NCBI GenBank assembly: GCA_964591605.1
Contig: CAZQEN010000444.1
Location: 1 to 5,339, forward strand
Reading direction: 5' to 3'
DNA length: 5,339 bases
DNA from: CAYLLT01 sp964591605
GTDB taxonomy: Bacteria > Planctomycetota > Phycisphaerae > UBA1845 > PWPN01
Shown here: in pieces, positions 4,465 to 5,339 of the stretch
How positions within the stretch are numbered: position 1 is the stretch's first letter
How the letters are laid out: each line of letters starts with the position of its first letter
Translations under genes and position numbers: made by a program
The notes under the pieces: generated by a model
Databases searched by the model: none
Seen by the model: only the letters and a program-made list of their open reading frames with translations
Told to the model about the DNA's origin: nothing

Positions 4465-4545
4465 TTGCGAACCGGTCCCGGATACCGCCTCCCCGTCCGT
4501 ACCCGCCGCAAAGAACACCCATGCTGCCACTGACCTGCCCCCAAA

Positions 4546-5339
4546 TCATGTACCAGTCGCTGTGAGAGCCTGACCTCGTTTGCCCCGGTCTTCGGCTTCT
4601 CTTCCGGTGCTTTCCGGAGGGGAAGAAGCCGGGGGTTCGGGGGCAGAGCCCCCGAGGGACGCGGCGTACGCGGCCGGCGTCCGGTAGTTCAGCGACGAGT
4701 GCGGGCGGCGATGGTTGTACTGGTTCTGCCGGACCGCGGCCAGGTGCTTGGCCTCGCGCAGGTCAGCGAACAGTTCGCAGTTCAGAAACTCATCCCGCAG
4801 GCGACTGAAGAAACTCTCGGCATAGCCGTTCTCCCACGGAGATCCGGGCTCGATATACAGCGTGCCGACCTTGGCTGTTTCCAGGTAACGCCGGATGGCG
4901 TGGGCGATGAACTCCGGACCGTTGTCGCTGCGAATGTGTTTTGGTACGCCGCGGATCAGAAACACCTGGCTCAGAATGTCGATCACGTCCAACGCGGTCA
5001 TTGATCGTTCGACCTCCAACGCCAGGCACTCCCGGGTATACTCGTCCACCAGCGCGAACCACTTCAATGGCCGGCCTCGCTCATCACGATCGTGAATGAA
5101 GTCCCACGCCCAGACGTGGTCCTTGTGCTCGGGCCGATGACGGACGATGCCGTTGGCACTGGTGCCCAAACGCCGCCTTTTTCGATGTTTTCGGGGCACT
5201 TTGAAGCCCTCACGTTTCCACAGCCGCCAGATCCGCTTGCGGTTGGCCCGCCAGCCGTCCGCCCGCAGCAGTGCCCAGATCCGACGGTAGCCGTAGCGCG
5301 GATGACCACGAACCAGCACGTGCATCTGCCGGACCAGCG
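4546..5339 (-). CDS. IS3-family transposase OrfB (DDE integrase core), 5' end outside the window
   Basis: The visible product has 259 residues from an internal Met at 5325, and the frame stays open through LVRQ to the window edge, so the true start lies beyond 5339. It begins with the family-typical RGHPRYGYRRIWALL helical region, then a basic stretch RKHRKRRR (residues 45-52), followed by the rve integrase core. The DDE residues are complete: D75 in WAWDF, D134 in RSDNGPEF and E170 in ENGYAESF. There are 35 residues between the second Asp and the Glu, the classical D35E spacing. The core closes with YNHRRPHSSLNYRTPAAYAA. After that comes a non-conserved tail of about 37 residues encoded across two strong hairpins. 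In IS3 elements OrfB is usually made as an OrfAB fusion by programmed -1 frameshifting; orfA is not visible. Nothing in this part looks broken, so the element may be active. Confidence 0.9.
   Translation of the reverse strand, partial: LVRQMHVLVRGHPRYGYRRIWALLRADGWRANRKRIWRLWKREGFKVPRKHRKRRRLGTSANGIVRHRPEHKDHVWAWDFIHDRDERGRPLKWFALVDEYTRECLALEVERSMTALDVIDILSQVFLIRGVPKHIRSDNGPEFIAHAIRRYLETAKVGTLYIEPGSPWENGYAESFFSRLRDEFLNCELFADLREAKHLAAVRQNQYNHRRPHSSLNYRTPAAYAASLGGSAPEPPASSPPESTGREAEDRGKRGQALTATGT
4594..4630. repeat. Long hairpin in the 3' end of the IS3 orfB
   Basis: CTTCTCTTCCGG (4596-4607) pairs with CCGGAGGGGAAG (4614-4625) over 12 bp including two G-T wobbles, around a 6-nt loop. An alternative outer pairing joins GGCTTC (4594-4599) with GAAGCC (4625-4630). 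It lies within the last codons of the transposase gene, past the conserved core. No T-tract accompanies it. Confidence 0.6.
4637..4655. repeat. Perfect GC hairpin in the 3' end of the IS3 orfB
   Basis: TCGGGGGC (4637-4644) and GCCCCCGA (4648-4655) form an 8-bp perfect stem with a 3-nt AGA loop, 7 bp from the other hairpin. It lies in the sequence encoding the variable C-terminal tail of the transposase. Confidence 0.7.

Larger units (their letters stand above)
4531..5339 (-). mobile_element. IS3-family insertion sequence, partial (runs off the right edge)
   Basis: An IS3-type orfB fills the right side of the window on the minus strand. The likely element end is TGACCTGCCCCC starting at 4531. 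It begins with the TG typical of IS3-family ends and lies 15 bp beyond the orfB stop, about where the right end should be. The other end, orfA and the target duplication are outside the window, so the boundary is inferred. Only 66 bp separate it from the duplicated target of the IS1-like element. Confidence 0.65.

Overview
The window looks like a piece of a GC-rich planctomycete-type chromosome (Planctomycetota or close PVC relatives) interrupted by two insertion sequences. The strongest lineage marker is the gene at 1293-1814, which matches the Minf_1886 family, a conserved hypothetical family known mainly from Planctomycetes and Verrucomicrobia. No rRNA or tRNA is present, so the assignment rests on gene content and base composition.

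Region 1 (1-1814) is ordinary chromosome. A PSP1/RicT-like protein with the family's cysteine clusters and an unusual Pro/Arg-rich tail is followed 14 bp later by the Minf_1886-family gene, probably as one transcription unit. Region 2 (1815-2177) has no convincing gene. It holds an inverted pair of 38-nt REP-like palindromes (1855-1892 and 1923-1960), a 35-nt direct repeat on either side of them, and a 15-bp tandem duplication.

Region 3 (2178-4455) is the most interesting part. It is an IS1-family-like element with about 16-bp terminal inverted repeats and a perfect 9-bp target duplication (TTCGCCAGA at 2169-2177 and 4456-4464). Between its left end and its transposase it carries about 1.4 kb of passenger DNA, visibly less GC-rich than the chromosome. 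The passenger is a compact operon: a 77-aa basic KGG/con-10-like protein, a 323-aa SDH-family Clp-fold serine proteinase overlapping it by ATGA, a 62-aa helical protein of unknown function, and a strong intrinsic terminator. The transposase has its own promoter-like sequence, but it has lost most of its N-terminal DNA-binding region and is frameshifted, so this copy could move only if a relative supplied transposase in trans. An 18-bp imperfect repeat lies just inside the left end and again just before the transposase start, framing the passenger.

Region 4 (4465-5339) has 66 bp of apparent host DNA and then an IS3-family element on the minus strand. Its orfB-type transposase has a complete DDE triad and runs off the right edge of the window. 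The candidate undescribed system is the passenger operon: a coupled small basic protein plus an SDH protease, mobilised by IS1-type ends. Its function cannot be read from sequence alone; genome defence, stress proteolysis and element maintenance are all possible.
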